This document shows positions 51,501-64,000 of a stretch of 64,000 nucleotides of DNA, in pieces. Where the stretch lies: the NCBI RefSeq assembly GCF_964275005.1, contig NC_092694.1:37463971-37527970 (forward strand), read 5' to 3'. The position numbers and the translations under genes are program-made. Origin of the DNA: Diadema setosum. Lineage: Eukaryota > Echinodermata > Echinoidea > Diadematoida > Diadematidae. Under the pieces are notes generated by a model, which searched no databases, was not told the origin of the DNA, and saw only the letters and a program-made list of their open reading frames with translations. How positions within the stretch are numbered: position 1 is the stretch's first letter; each line of letters begins with the position of its first letter.

Positions 51501-54500
51501 TCACTGTGAGGGCTTCATGATGTGATAATACAGTGGACTCCCGTTAAAATGAAGTCCTCGGGACCAGCAGTTTTCTTTCGTTACATCAAAATTTCATTAT
51601 AACCGAACAAATTATCAATAAAATACATAGAGCAGATAATGTTGCATTCTGAATTTTCACTTCATTGTGACCGGAATTTCATTATTTTTGTTATAACAGG
51701 AGTGCACTGTAGAAGAGTTGGCCTACTATACATAACTAGCACCCATTTAGGGGAGCATTCTTCAGCTGTGGCATCATGCGCAAACATCCATGAACAACAA
51801 CACAGTCAAGCAAATGATAACACAATCCCCCAAAATAAACGACAAAACAAAAGGAAAGAAAAACAAAAAGGATCTAGGAACAAAAGGTCTTCTGTAATCA
51901 ATCCTATGGCATATGTAACAATCTTATTAATGCATCAATTGCAAAGTTGACAAAAGACAAAAGACAAAATTTACTTCAGCATGACAGTTCTTTCAAATTC
52001 ATCAATATTTCATTCTTGCACATTTGCCACAAGACATGCATTTCATCATCTAAGCTGAAGGAAGGGAAAAGTATTTATAAAGAAAGCAACGAGGGTGACT
52101 ATGCAGAACTCAGCTATTACAGTCACATTGCACTGACTTTATGAAAAGAATTTTTACAGAAATTTCTCACTCAGACTTTCTTATTCCTTAGTTGTTGTTG
52201 TTTTTTTTTGTCTATAATCAAGAATTTTTGGCTAACATTTTGTAGTTTCATATTTCGCCAAACAACTGTAAGTCAATCCTTCACTGGCAGGTGGCAGGAG
52301 ATTTTCATATTTGCTACTTCTGTCCACTGACTCACCTGTTGGCTACTGCTTCCAGACTGACCAGCATACCCAGCTCTCTCTTCATAATGGGCCGGTTGAT
52401 GGAGCTCTCTGCCAGGTAGTGGAGGGCCTGAGTGGACATTTCAAAAATTTACATATTATACAAATTAGAAGGATGAGTGAGGTGAAATTTAATCACCTTA
52501 AATCTCATTATAATAAGGTTCCATTGTAAACTGCTAGTTCAGTGGAACACGCACACTCATCTTTAGCAATTCTGTGTAATGAATGACAAACGGGGCATTA
52601 CAGAAAATATTTATTCCATTTGCCCCCGAATGGGCGTTTGGGCAAAGGGTCCATTTTTTGACCAGGCTAGTTGCTATCCATTGATACTGGTCCATTGGTG
52701 AGTTTGGTGACATTATTTTTTAATTAATTAATCATCATTATTATCATTATATGTCAGGGAGATTCCAAAAATGGGAGTAGGGCGTAATCAGAAATATGTA
52801 GGGCCTACAAATAGGCCTACTTGTGTACATGTAACTCAGTACACAATGTAAACAAATCAGGGAGATGTTGTTTGCCACTGAATTAAAAATACTTAAAAAT
52901 AATATGTGACATATTTGGTCAAAGCATAGTTTCTTGGTTCCAAATGTTTCAATCATGTATACAACGGCACATTCTGTCAGCTATGGAGACAAGAAGAGTA
53001 CAAGCTCATCTCTCTCCATTTCAATATTCATTTAGCTATCTTTTAGGGGGAAAAAAAAAACTTGTTCTTTTTTCCTAATAAGGTACTCACCTCGAGGGCA
53101 GTGGATACAACAGTTGGGTCATCATTGTCTAAAAATAGCACCAACCCAGGCAGGCACCCCTGGTCCTAAGTAAGAGGGAGAGACGGAAAAATAAAATAAA
53201 TTTGAAGAGAAGGTTAGAGATGTTGGAATCCAATCCAATCAAAAATGAATTTTAAATCAAATTGTTGAAATCACTTTGTCATTGCTGTTATCTCTGGGTA
53301 AGAGGGGTACAATTCCCCCTTGTTTAACTGCAGTGACCCCAGTCTATAGATCTACATGTATATTATTTTTATCAACTGACAGTGCAAGGATTTGAATGAC
53401 CGTGCATACTGTACCTTCACAATTTTTTCCCTGTTTATCGGGTCTCTCGCTAAATCCCTCAGCTGTTTCACCACATCCTGAACGGCCATGCTTGGAAGAG
53501 AATCAGGATGGCCTTAAGGTTTGCAGAAAAAGTGGCAGTAAGGCAGGAATCTCCCTGTTTCTCCGCTCAAGCTACACGTGTTCTGCACAGGTTGGATGAA
53601 AAATCAAATTGTCATTGTCAAAGTTTACTCCTGAAAATGGCCTGGGGGGGGGGGGGGAGGGCATTTCATGAAGCTTTTGCCAGATATTTTTTTTTTTTCC
53701 TGACAAACTGTTAACGTTAGAGTTAAGCTAACCATTACTTTAAATCCTGTACCTTGCATGTAAACTCATACATTGTATAACTTCTGTCTAGGCTCTAGTA
53801 TTGGCTGAGAATTTGTCCAACAAATTTGTCAGACAAAACGCTTCATGAAATGCCCCCAGCCACCCAGGTCCCCATGCCCAGGCCATGGGCATAATTTATG
53901 TAACAGTGAGTTACAGACTAATAAACAATAACAATCACATGGACTATACACAGCCCAGTCGCTGTAAGTATTCGCACAGCGTAGCCCTACTAACAGCGTC
54001 TGGTCGGGCTAATGGCAGATTCATGTTTGTAACAATACTAACATGATCAAGTTTCAACATTATTCATGGCTCATGCAGGTAGAAGTCTAACGTTAATGAA
54101 AATTGTCCCAATAATGCAATATGGACAAAAAATCTCTAACGGTTACTGGGTATAGACATCTAACAAAAAGTTAGCTAGTGTTAGCATGACAAACGAGGAC
54201 AGAACTCTTAAATTCAATCTTACACGTTACTAACAACAGTAGAACAACGTTTCTACGCTGCTGTGTACAAAAAAAAAAAGAAGAAAGAAACCTACCTCAA
54301 ACTGTAGTGTGGTAAACACGTTAGAACGCACTCAACTGCAGGACCTTACAGTTACACTACAGATCAGTAGAATTCGAGATTGGAGCTGGAGCTCGAGGGG
54401 GACAGTCTCCGACGGCGAGACTGCAGTAGGTTCACCTGTAGGCCTACTGTAGTGCCTTCAAAATGGTAGTTTTATAACTTTTTGAAGCTCTGCGTCTTCT

Positions 54501-57500
54501 CTTCTGCGAAGGATCACAAACCAGTCTTGATGGAGTTCCCTAGATCTGGTAAAATACCTCAAAATTGTGCGATGGAGAAGGTGCGACGACAGTCTACAGC
54601 CGTGTGATGAATACCTTTTCAGTGATATGCGAATAAAAGTGTGCGAGAAGCCATCCGGTCATTTAAAAATGGCGGAGTATTGTTATTCTCTGCGCTGATT
54701 GGATAGGGTGTTCGAGAGCAACGTTCTCATTGGCTTATCTCGACGCGGCTCTTTAAATCTTACGATGCCTCAATGAGAGATCTGTGCATTGACGTACGTA
54801 TAAAGACCGTGCCAAAACTATCGCTGAAAGATTGAAGATATCCCATTGCACCGAAGGAACACTCTGAATCAGGATCCATCGAAATCTGAAAGGTATTTTT
54901 TCAATTTCTTTTCGTACCAATCATGTGAAAAATTATTTGTCACAAGTAAATTAGTCTATTTGATATGGAATTGGAAACACTGCCATCGCGAAGCGTGGCT
55001 ATATTGCATGGTCCCATACACTTCAATTCGCGAGGTAGTTTGTTGTTTTACTTTAGAGCGTAAGGATTCACGAAAGAATTTAACGTTACGAATAATGAAT
55101 TAATGAGCTTTCAGATTGAGATTAAGATCACAAATAATGTGATGTAAGGATCCTTGTTTTGACAATGAATGCAGTAAAGTTGTAAACAAAGATATTTCGT
55201 GAGCAGGTGCAGGTGAGTATGAATGGATCTAATTCCCTCAATTATACTTTATAGGCCTGTAATTACTAGTAGGCCCTATCTAACGTTATAGTCTATGATG
55301 AAACACCCAAGTGAAATGTTTGTACAGACAGACTTAGGGCCTACTAGTAGTAGGACCTATGTAGGCCTATTTGGAAATTCCTAACAATGAATTATTGTGA
55401 TATGGTGTCTCTGTTGCCCAAGTTGCTTGCCATAAGCTGCCTAGGGCCTATATCTTCTTTTGTTATCAGTCAATATTTACCAAGATTTATAGAACTAAAC
55501 AAAGAGCCCTTCTCTGTAGAAATTTTTGAGTGATTGTGTCCAATCTACATGTGGGGATTTATGGTTCTTTCTCTTTCTTTCCTTGCTGTTAATCTTCATC
55601 ATTCCATGATTTCTTCATTATTCTCATCTGATTTCATTCTGATTTCGATTTGATATGGCTAGTCGAGGGAGTGAAGAAATGCTTTTGAGAACTGTGAAAT
55701 TCATTAATCAATGTTTTTTTGTGTGTTTTTTTAACTTTCTTATGTGTTTTTTTTTTTTTTTTTTTTTTTTTTTGAAATCAGACTACAGATTTAGTGTATT
55801 ATGAGAGATTGTCTGCGACCATTTTAGTTTCTTACCTTGTTTATTACCACTCAGGTGAGTCGCTGTCACCAAGTTTGGGCCAATGTTGGATGCGGCCCTC
55901 GTCCACGTCATCAGAATGGTTCTTCAGCTGCTGCGGTTGGCTGATGAGCCCCAGGAGGTAATAATTAGACACAAAGTATTCATCTAGATCAAACACAATT
56001 TGTAATGAGCATGAGGCTTGACAGTTTAGTGAAATAAAGGCTGGCTTGACAACAATGAATCCCAACTCCTCAGTACTGATGTTTATAAATATGTTGCTCC
56101 TCAAAATGAAGACAGAATGATCTATTGATAATCATAAGTTTATATTGTATCATACAATTATTGATACTCTACTTGTTACTGACATATTATGTTATGGGTA
56201 ATATTGAATCCCCTGCCTTCTGAAAGAGGTACAAGGTCAAGTGCTCTGTTATGCAAGGAAAGTAAACATACATGTTGGATTTTCTTTACATTTCATAACT
56301 TCAGTCATCCTATGCATGTGACATCACAAGCTGTAGTTGTCTTCTCATCCAGGGGTGGCGGCACTGAAACTTCAAAAATTCATAATTTGAGCGGATTGTC
56401 CAATTTTCCCCCAATTTTCACTGATGTGTTCTATCAATAGCTGCTTCTCCCATATGAAGGTTACGGTAACTTGTCCTTTAAGTTCACTGAATATAAAGAC
56501 GTATTTGAAAATTCTGACACCCTTGAGCAAAGTGTTTGTCGTCTAATAATAATAATAATAATAGCTTTGCTCATACTATACTATTCTTTCTTTTCTCTCC
56601 ACCTTAACTGCATGTAGGTCACTATGGGTTCTTCTCAGTGTCAGAAACGGCAGAAGAGGCGACGTCGCAGCCTGGTGCGAGCCATAGGATCAAGGCTGCC
56701 CCTAGCCCCCATCCACCGTGTCCACTTTCAGGTAGGTTGAATGATGTCATGGCATTCAAGATCAAGGGGCCAAGATTTGTGCAACACTATCTGTGGTAAC
56801 AGATGAAAACAGACAAACAAGTTGCACAATTCTTTGCATCAGGTTTTTATACAAATTGCATTAATATATTTGGATCTTTTGAGCCAACTTCTAGAAAAGA
56901 ATTGCAAAACTGTACCGTGTATATTTAGTGTACACTTAAAACTCAATTTTTCATTAGACCTCGATCCTGTTGCAACAAAAGATACACATACAATGTATGG
57001 TTAAAACATAAGTCAGACAATCAAATGTAGTTCCGGTATCATCCTGTCAGAATTGAGTATTCAGTGACTTATGTTTGATCTCAGCTTTTATACTAAATAG
57101 AGTCCAGCTGGTCTTTTTTTTTTTGGGGGGGGGGGGGTTATCAAGTCAAGAGGTTGGTTTTGAATGATTTTCTTGTCTTGACACTTTTCACTACTGACAC
57201 TGAATAATAATAATAATAATAATAATGGAGTCTTGTAATGCGCCATGTCTGTCACACAGTGGCACTCCTGGCGCAGAAAGGTAAGACCTCCTCTCACATT
57301 GTTCTTAATTTTCTCCTTATCCAAATAAATTTCATTATGTAAAGCTGACCAGCTAGGGCTTTCTTATTAGCATTAAAAAATGTATTGTGGTATGAAATTC
57401 AAGAAATGTTATCTGAAAGCTTTGATCCTTTAGACCTTTTAGCAGTATTTCTTCATTGGGAAAAAAAATGCATGCAATTCTAAAACTAGAAGTCCTGTCC

Positions 57501-60500
57501 AAAGCTTTAAGACAGGAAGAGGAGGTCTGTCCTCTATTTCTATCATGAGTGGTTGAAGCAATCTACTTGTGTGGAACGTGTCACTGCAGATTGTGCGCCG
57601 ATCTGAGCCGCCGCCCTGGCTGCACCGCCAGCCCCAGTTCTACGAGGAGGACTGCGCCCCAGTTCGGATCCCATCCCTGTCAGATCTCCCCTGGTTGCTC
57701 ATGGCCACGCCAGACAAGGAAATCCGATCTAGGTGAGCACAAGACCAACGGGATTTATCCAATATAGTAGAAGGAATTTGTGCAATTTTAACCATGTGGA
57801 GATTAGTCTGTCAGTGCACATCATTTTTTAGTAGATGTACAACTTGTATCTTTATGATCACACATTTGTCACAAGGCAGTGGTTTGAAAGTCAAAAGCAA
57901 AGAAGAAAAAATGAAATAATTCTTTGCAATGATTATACTGCGTAAACTTGATGTATTATTTAAGGTGTATATGTGCAAGTTTCACATTTTTGAACCAAAA
58001 TATGATTTTTACTGCCTCCGCCAACGAAGTGGCCAGAGGCATTATGTTTTCGGGTCGTCCGTCCGTCCGTACGTCCGTCCCGTTTTGTTTTTGTTGATAT
58101 CTCAAGAACCATGAGGTGGTTTTGCATCAAACTTGGTATGAGGGTATATCCTGGGGGGATAATACTTTGTTTCGATTTTAGGGTCACGGGGTCAAAGGTC
58201 AAAGGTCACAGGTTATTTTGTGAAAAAAAGGTTGAAATTTCATGTTTTTCTCCATATCTCGCAAATGGGTCAAGGTATCTTCATGGAACTTAGTATATAT
58301 GCATGTACCGATAGGCAGTGATTATCTAGGGAAGTTGGGGGTCATGGGGCAAAGGTCAGGGGGTCAAATGTCGAGGTCAACTCCTCAAAATATCACTACT
58401 TTTCTTATATTTATGCAATGCCTGAAGGATTTTTTTTAAAACTTGATGTATGCATGTATAACCCAATATATATTCTGTGGGAAGTTTCTTGCCAAAAGGT
58501 CAAAGGTCAAGTGAAAGTGCTAAATTGCACTTCTTCCTCCATATCTCAAAAGTAACTCAAGGTATTATCATGAAACTTACATATTTATGCATGTTCTGCC
58601 TAACAGTGATTCTCTTTGGAACTGTGGGGTCAAAGGTCAAAGGCCAGGTTTAGATAATACTATTTTACCATTTGATACTGAAATTATACTTTTTCTCAAT
58701 ACCTTGACAATTACTCATTGATGCATAAACTTGTAAAAGGGTCAAAAGTCAAGTGAAAATCATCAGTTCCCCCAAATACCTGCACTCTGACGTTTTAATC
58801 ATTCATCCAATTGAACCTAGTTCTAGGAAAGTGAACATTCAGCACATTTGTGGCAAACCTGTCATTTTGATATTTTGCCAATTGTGTGAAACTGTCATCA
58901 CACATTGTCAAGACATTGTACTATAGACCTATTAGGAGAACCATGCATTATGGCGGAGGCATACACCAGTCGCCGTAGCGACATTTCTAGTTTTTAATTT
59001 TTAATTTTTAATTTTTTTTTTGGAGGGGGGGAGGGGTCATTTACTGCACATTGCATTTTTTCTTGTAATTTTCAGAGGTTAGCAGCCATATATTCTCACT
59101 CACAGTATTTGTACTTGTCCTGCATTATATATGAAACATAGGTCAGAATGCAGAACCATTGGCAGAAAGAAGCGGAGGAAGACCATAGCGGTGCGCCCCC
59201 TGAACCACACCCCACCCCGCCACTCCTCCAGCCCCCAGACACCGATGTCTCGACACAACTCCCTCCCCAGCAGCCCCAACTCCAGCTTTGCTGCCACGCC
59301 CACGGTTAGGGGCGTGGACCTCTCGGAGACCAGTCCCACCAAGGTGGATGATCCTGTTGCCATGAAGAAGATCAGTGCGTTGGAGGATGAACTAGAGAAG
59401 CTAAGAGCGCAGATTGCCATGATTGTCACATTACAATCAACATCAGCAGGTGACTTTCTTGTACTATTGTTTCTGTATGAGAGCCAAAATATGCCACTTT
59501 ATTGTACAATGGCACTTGGTTTGCTGAAATACAGGCAAGCATTACATATTGACAAGCCAATGAGATGTTTGTAACCATGGTGAGCTCTTCTTCCACAATC
59601 TTTTCGTAGCTTGAACATTGTGTGTTGTAACTTAAAGGGATGGTATTAGTATTGGTTGAGATGAGGATCCAGCTTTTAACTTTTTATAGGAACCAATTTT
59701 TATTGATATGGAATGTTAAACAATTCTAAGAGGAATTAAAATCCATAGATGAAAACCGGTGTTGAAACACAAAGCGATCCTTGTAAAAGATTGGTCCCGC
59801 CTTTTATGAGGGTAGCTTTGTTTTGGATATATCTCAGCCATTTCAAAACCAATGTTCATCAAATAAACTTTGAATTCCTCTTAGAATTATATGTTCTAAC
59901 ATATTTCATAAGAGGTTTCTCATCATCTCAAAAAATTATCTTCCAAACAACATTCAAAACCTGAAGCCCCATCTCACCAAATTGTAGGAGGATGTCAGTG
60001 TATCCTCTTTGGACATGACAATCTCTAGTGCTTAGTTTATTTGTTTAACAAGAAATAAAAGATATGCAACAGAGCCCTGCACATCAAAGCTCTGTAGAAT
60101 TTTGACTGCCATGTGTTACATCAGTGGATTTTTTTTTTTTTTTCATTAATAAGAAAATTCTTATTGGGTTGGAGCAAAAATAAGAGAAACAAGCATCACA
60201 AAAGAAACCAATTCACAAACAAGTTTATCAATATCTCTCTTGGTTGAATGGAGTAGAAAAAGTGAAACCTAATACCCAATTATGAGGGAATAACTATTTC
60301 ATAGCAGCAATCATGAAGTAGCTGCCATCGGAATAAGATGGTAATTCAATTAAAATGATCCCAGGTTTCATCTGTAATTAGAATTTTACTTCCAGAAGTG
60401 AAAAGACATACTTGCATGCTGTTTTCTTTTTTATGTTGCAGATTCAGGTTTCTCAACACCAGCCAGCCGCATGAGCCTAGCCCCTGTCATGGCCACACCT

Positions 60501-63500
60501 CCCCCTCCTCCCCCACCTCCATTCCCTGCTGGGGCACCCCCTCCACCCCCACCCCCTTGTGGGGCACCTCCCCCTCCCCCACCCCCACCACCACCTGTTT
60601 CAACTCCGAAGCTGAATGCCATCGAGCTCATCAAACAGGTGAGAAAAAAAGGAACGAAGGCAAATGATATAGTTCTGAATATTTCTTGCTCTCAGTACCA
60701 AAGTGTGATGTCATAGCCATTCATTGACATGGAAACTTGCACAAAACAACCTCACCTGCCCAATATCAACACTATTGGTGTTAACCTGTTGAGGACGAGT
60801 CCCGAGCATACTCGGGCAGGGGTCTGTGGAAAATGTCTGTTGTAGCAAAATTAGCCCGTCCTCAACAGGTTTAAGGGATCAAATAGTTTTGGTTGAGACC
60901 TAACATCAGACCTGGTGGGATAGTGAGAAACCTCTTATGAAATATAAAAGAGCATGTAATTTCAAGAAGGAGTCAACGTTTATTTGATGAATATTTGTCT
61001 TGAATTAGCCGAGATATCCAAAAAAAGCGATCCTAATAAAATTGACAGGCCATGACTTTTATTAGGATCTCTTTGCTCTTCCTTGTTTCAAAACCGATTT
61101 TCATCAAATAAACTTTTGATTCCCCTTAGAATTGTATGCTCTTTAACATTTCATAGAGTGGTTTCTAAATACATGTACATGTATCTTACAAAACATTACA
61201 AGCTGAATCCTTACCTCAACCAGTGCTGTACAGTCCCTTTAATAATGCTCACACATTGTTCCAACCCAAGCTATAGCAATAGACGACATCATCATTTTGA
61301 TTCTCTATTATGTTCAGCTTTTGTCAAAATCTTTCAACTACAATCCACATCACAACATTGCATTCCCCTGTCTGATGAAAACGAAGAAACAAAGAAAGTG
61401 CACATGTATGTGGAATTCCTTTTAAGGACATCTATTTTTGCTGTATTCACCCATTCGAGTAGTGTTCATATGTGTCTGATATTGCCATACATATTTCAGC
61501 CATGCATAATTTTTTTTTTTCTCAATCAGTCTTAGTTTACATAGTGCTTATCACTTATTGTTTGTATTCACCACATTCATTTACATTTGTAAATGGTTTA
61601 TGGTTCATAAAGACTTGGTCGCTTCCTAAGAATTAGAGAGGACAAAGAAAGAATCAACTTCAGCAAGAGTTGCACATTTTCAAAATACTCAGCTTGGGCT
61701 ATCTGTGAAATAAAAATCATGCTATGCTAGTTACTGTTTCATTAACTCTTTTTTGCTTGCTTTCCTCTCGGTGATCACAGAACCGCGATAAGAACAAGAA
61801 CAAGCCCAAGGCCCAGGCCGGGAGCGGGATGCCCAACATGGCCGACGTTCTCAAGGGACTCGGGACCGTCAAACTGAAATCTGTTGCGAGGTAAGCTAAC
61901 CTCTGACCCATGGTTTGTTCTCGAGTTCTTCAAATTCTCTCTCCTTCGTATGACTGAATTCATAGCTTGTAAAGAATTACACGTGTAGTAACTCTCAACA
62001 AAATTCATAAGTTCCACAGCTTAAAAATGAAATGGCAAGTTTGATTTTTAAAATCAGACTCTTGGTGTCATTATTCGATGCAATGTCTTTGTTTTGTGTG
62101 TTTGTATATTTGTAAATGAAATTACAGTGCAATTCCTTCCTATTACCACAGCAAGACTAGTTTCGCTTTAAATACCTGAACTCTTGTCTTGGTCAGGATT
62201 TAGACTATGAAGTCTAAGCTTCTGATCAAATTTACTTCGTTGTGACTTATTTAACTCTTATGTTGCTTTGTGCCAGCTTTCTTAGATGGTATACTGTTTG
62301 AATTAGCCGTGGGAGACACATGGTAAAAAATCAGTTTCATGGGGCCTTCTTTTTTCGTTCATCTTGTTGACCCCAGTATTAATTACTTGAACAGCCCATT
62401 CCATCCTTAAATTTCTCAGATTGGGCATGACTTGACCTTTGACCTTTTCCATGTCACAGGTCACCCGGAGGCACACCCATCCGCCAGCCACCCAGGCAGA
62501 CTGACCACACGGACCCGGCGTCCATCATCGCTCGGGCCCTCAAGAAGAAGTTTGCCCAGGCCCGACTCAGCTGCAGCCCCACGGCCAACAAGGAGAACAT
62601 GGGCTCACCGAGCAGCAAATCCAGTCCTGCAAAGCACAACAGCCCTATAAAGGTACCATTCTAGAATGTGGGATCATAGGAGAAGTGCTATTGATGTACA
62701 ATGTAGCTGAAAGTAATATTAACCCTAACTAGGCCGGGCTATTTAGGTAGATCATAGAGCCGGGGGGCCTCCCAGGCCCCCCCTCCAGATCTCGGCCGTC
62801 GACCGCGCGATCGCGACGAAAATTGGCACACACATTGCCTATGGTGTAATCTAAAGTACTACGAAGTTAGATTTTTAAAAAATTGTCATTTATGCTAAAT
62901 TATGCTAATTTATGCATAATGATGCTGAAATCGGACAATTTGGTATAAATCACTAAATAAAGCTCGAAATGGGCACATTTTTTTGTGTAAATATTCTTTT
63001 TAGTGTCCTAAGCAAATATAAGAAAAAAAAAAATTGAGCTATCTGAAAAAAATTTCTTAAGTATTTTATTGTTTTTTTGAATTTCTTATGTATTTCTTTG
63101 TTTTTTTTACTTTATGTTTTTCATTGTTTTTTCGATGAAACTTGTCCGCGACATTGTTCCGAACAAGAAAATGTGTTATTAATTGATTTTAATCAATAAA
63201 ACCCCAAAATAATCATGCTTTTATGAAATTTGACTGTAAGCACAGTTTCCATTGAAATTGTACCCGAATTCACGTTTTTGAGTAATTTTTGGTATGACAT
63301 ACATGTACATATTTATGCGAAACTTCGGAACCGCGCGCCCGGGCATTGCAAATTTGGTGTCAAAAGATGCGGGAGACTCGACAGAAAAAAGTCATGAAAC
63401 GTCGCGGCGATAGCTTTTCACGTTAGCGATACATCGCACGGAACGTCGAGGGGGGGGGGCCTCGGAGGCCACCCCCCCCCCCCCCCCCCCCCGGCCTAGT

Positions 63501-64000
63501 TAGGGTTAAAGGCATAATTTACCATTTGCAGATGAAACCAAAAACCAGCACTAGTGCTTTGAAATAGTTCTAAAATGTGAGTTAGGGATAGAAACAATTA
63601 ATGTAAAAATTTGAATTGGTATAATCGATGTTCAGTATTGTTAAATGCACAAAGTGTGAACAATAGTTATAATAAAAATGTTTCCAGACTAAACAGTCTA
63701 CAGTTATGGTTTATAGAGAAAAATACTGATATCTCCTTATATTTAAGGCTTTATTGCAAAAATCTTATATGGTTGGATGTTTTGTGGTACAACAGACCTA
63801 CGCATATGCATCAAATGTGATATCTTGAATAAACTTTTCAAGTTACCTTGTCTCGTCTTACACATTTTTGTACAGAAAATTTAGTTTGCATGCAGTAGTT
63901 GTACTACACATGTAATTGTAGGTCAGGCAAATTTAACCATAGAATTCCACCATACTCTATGTGGCTCACCCAGTGATATTTATTCTGAAATTTGAATGTG

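Overview
This window looks like the nuclear genome of a marine invertebrate deuterostome, most likely a sea urchin or another echinoderm. The reasons are AT-rich non-coding DNA packed with long (AT)n, (GT)n and (CT)n microsatellites, a frequent palindrome TAGGCCTA, many short TIR elements with TTAA target sites, a tRNA-derived SINE present in two copies, and small exons in long introns. The organism call is inference; no mitochondrial or rRNA marker is present.

Three host genes are recognised. (1) At 28.5-29.7 kb, plus strand, is the large terminal coding exon of the vesicular inhibitory amino-acid (GABA/glycine) transporter, SLC32A1/VGAT. Its first exon was not found. (2) At 48.55-53.49 kb, minus strand, a seven-exon coding region for ARMC1 could be read complete, with every intron phase matching, giving about 275 residues. 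(3) At 56.6-62.65 kb, plus strand, six exons encode a mitochondrial fission regulator of the MTFR1/MTFR2/MTFR1L family, with the C-terminal end probably beyond the window. ARMC1 and MTFR are divergent, with candidate 5' exons about 600 bp apart around a CCAAT-rich promoter. The same head-to-head neighbours occur in human (ARMC1-MTFR1, 8q13), so this looks like an ancient mitochondrial gene pair.

The left 28 kb holds no gene I can support. It contains microsatellites, pyrimidine tracts, several GC-richer islands that could be regulatory, and scattered short repeats. Part of it may be the first intron of SLC32A1.

The most striking mobile structure is a 6.4-kb element at 34744-41150. It has perfect 23-bp terminal inverted repeats, TA target-site duplication and subterminal arrays of GGTTCAA/TTGAACC motifs. 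It carries decayed, spliced minus-strand fragments of a putative transposase family. It sits inside a degenerate ATCAC-type satellite that resumes on the other side. Two smaller elements (a pogo-like MITE and a hairpin element) are nested in it.

Other repeats: two different TTAA-site MITE families (four copies each), two more TTAA elements, a foldback element built of GAGTGA units with a 9-bp target duplication, a GTATGTCCC foldback family, a GGGGGCATTTCATGAAG family, a pogo-like TA family, SINEs, and two large CCTCCGCC-type repeats, one loaded with AGGTCA motifs. In two places, two unrelated TTAA elements abut and share a single TTAA.
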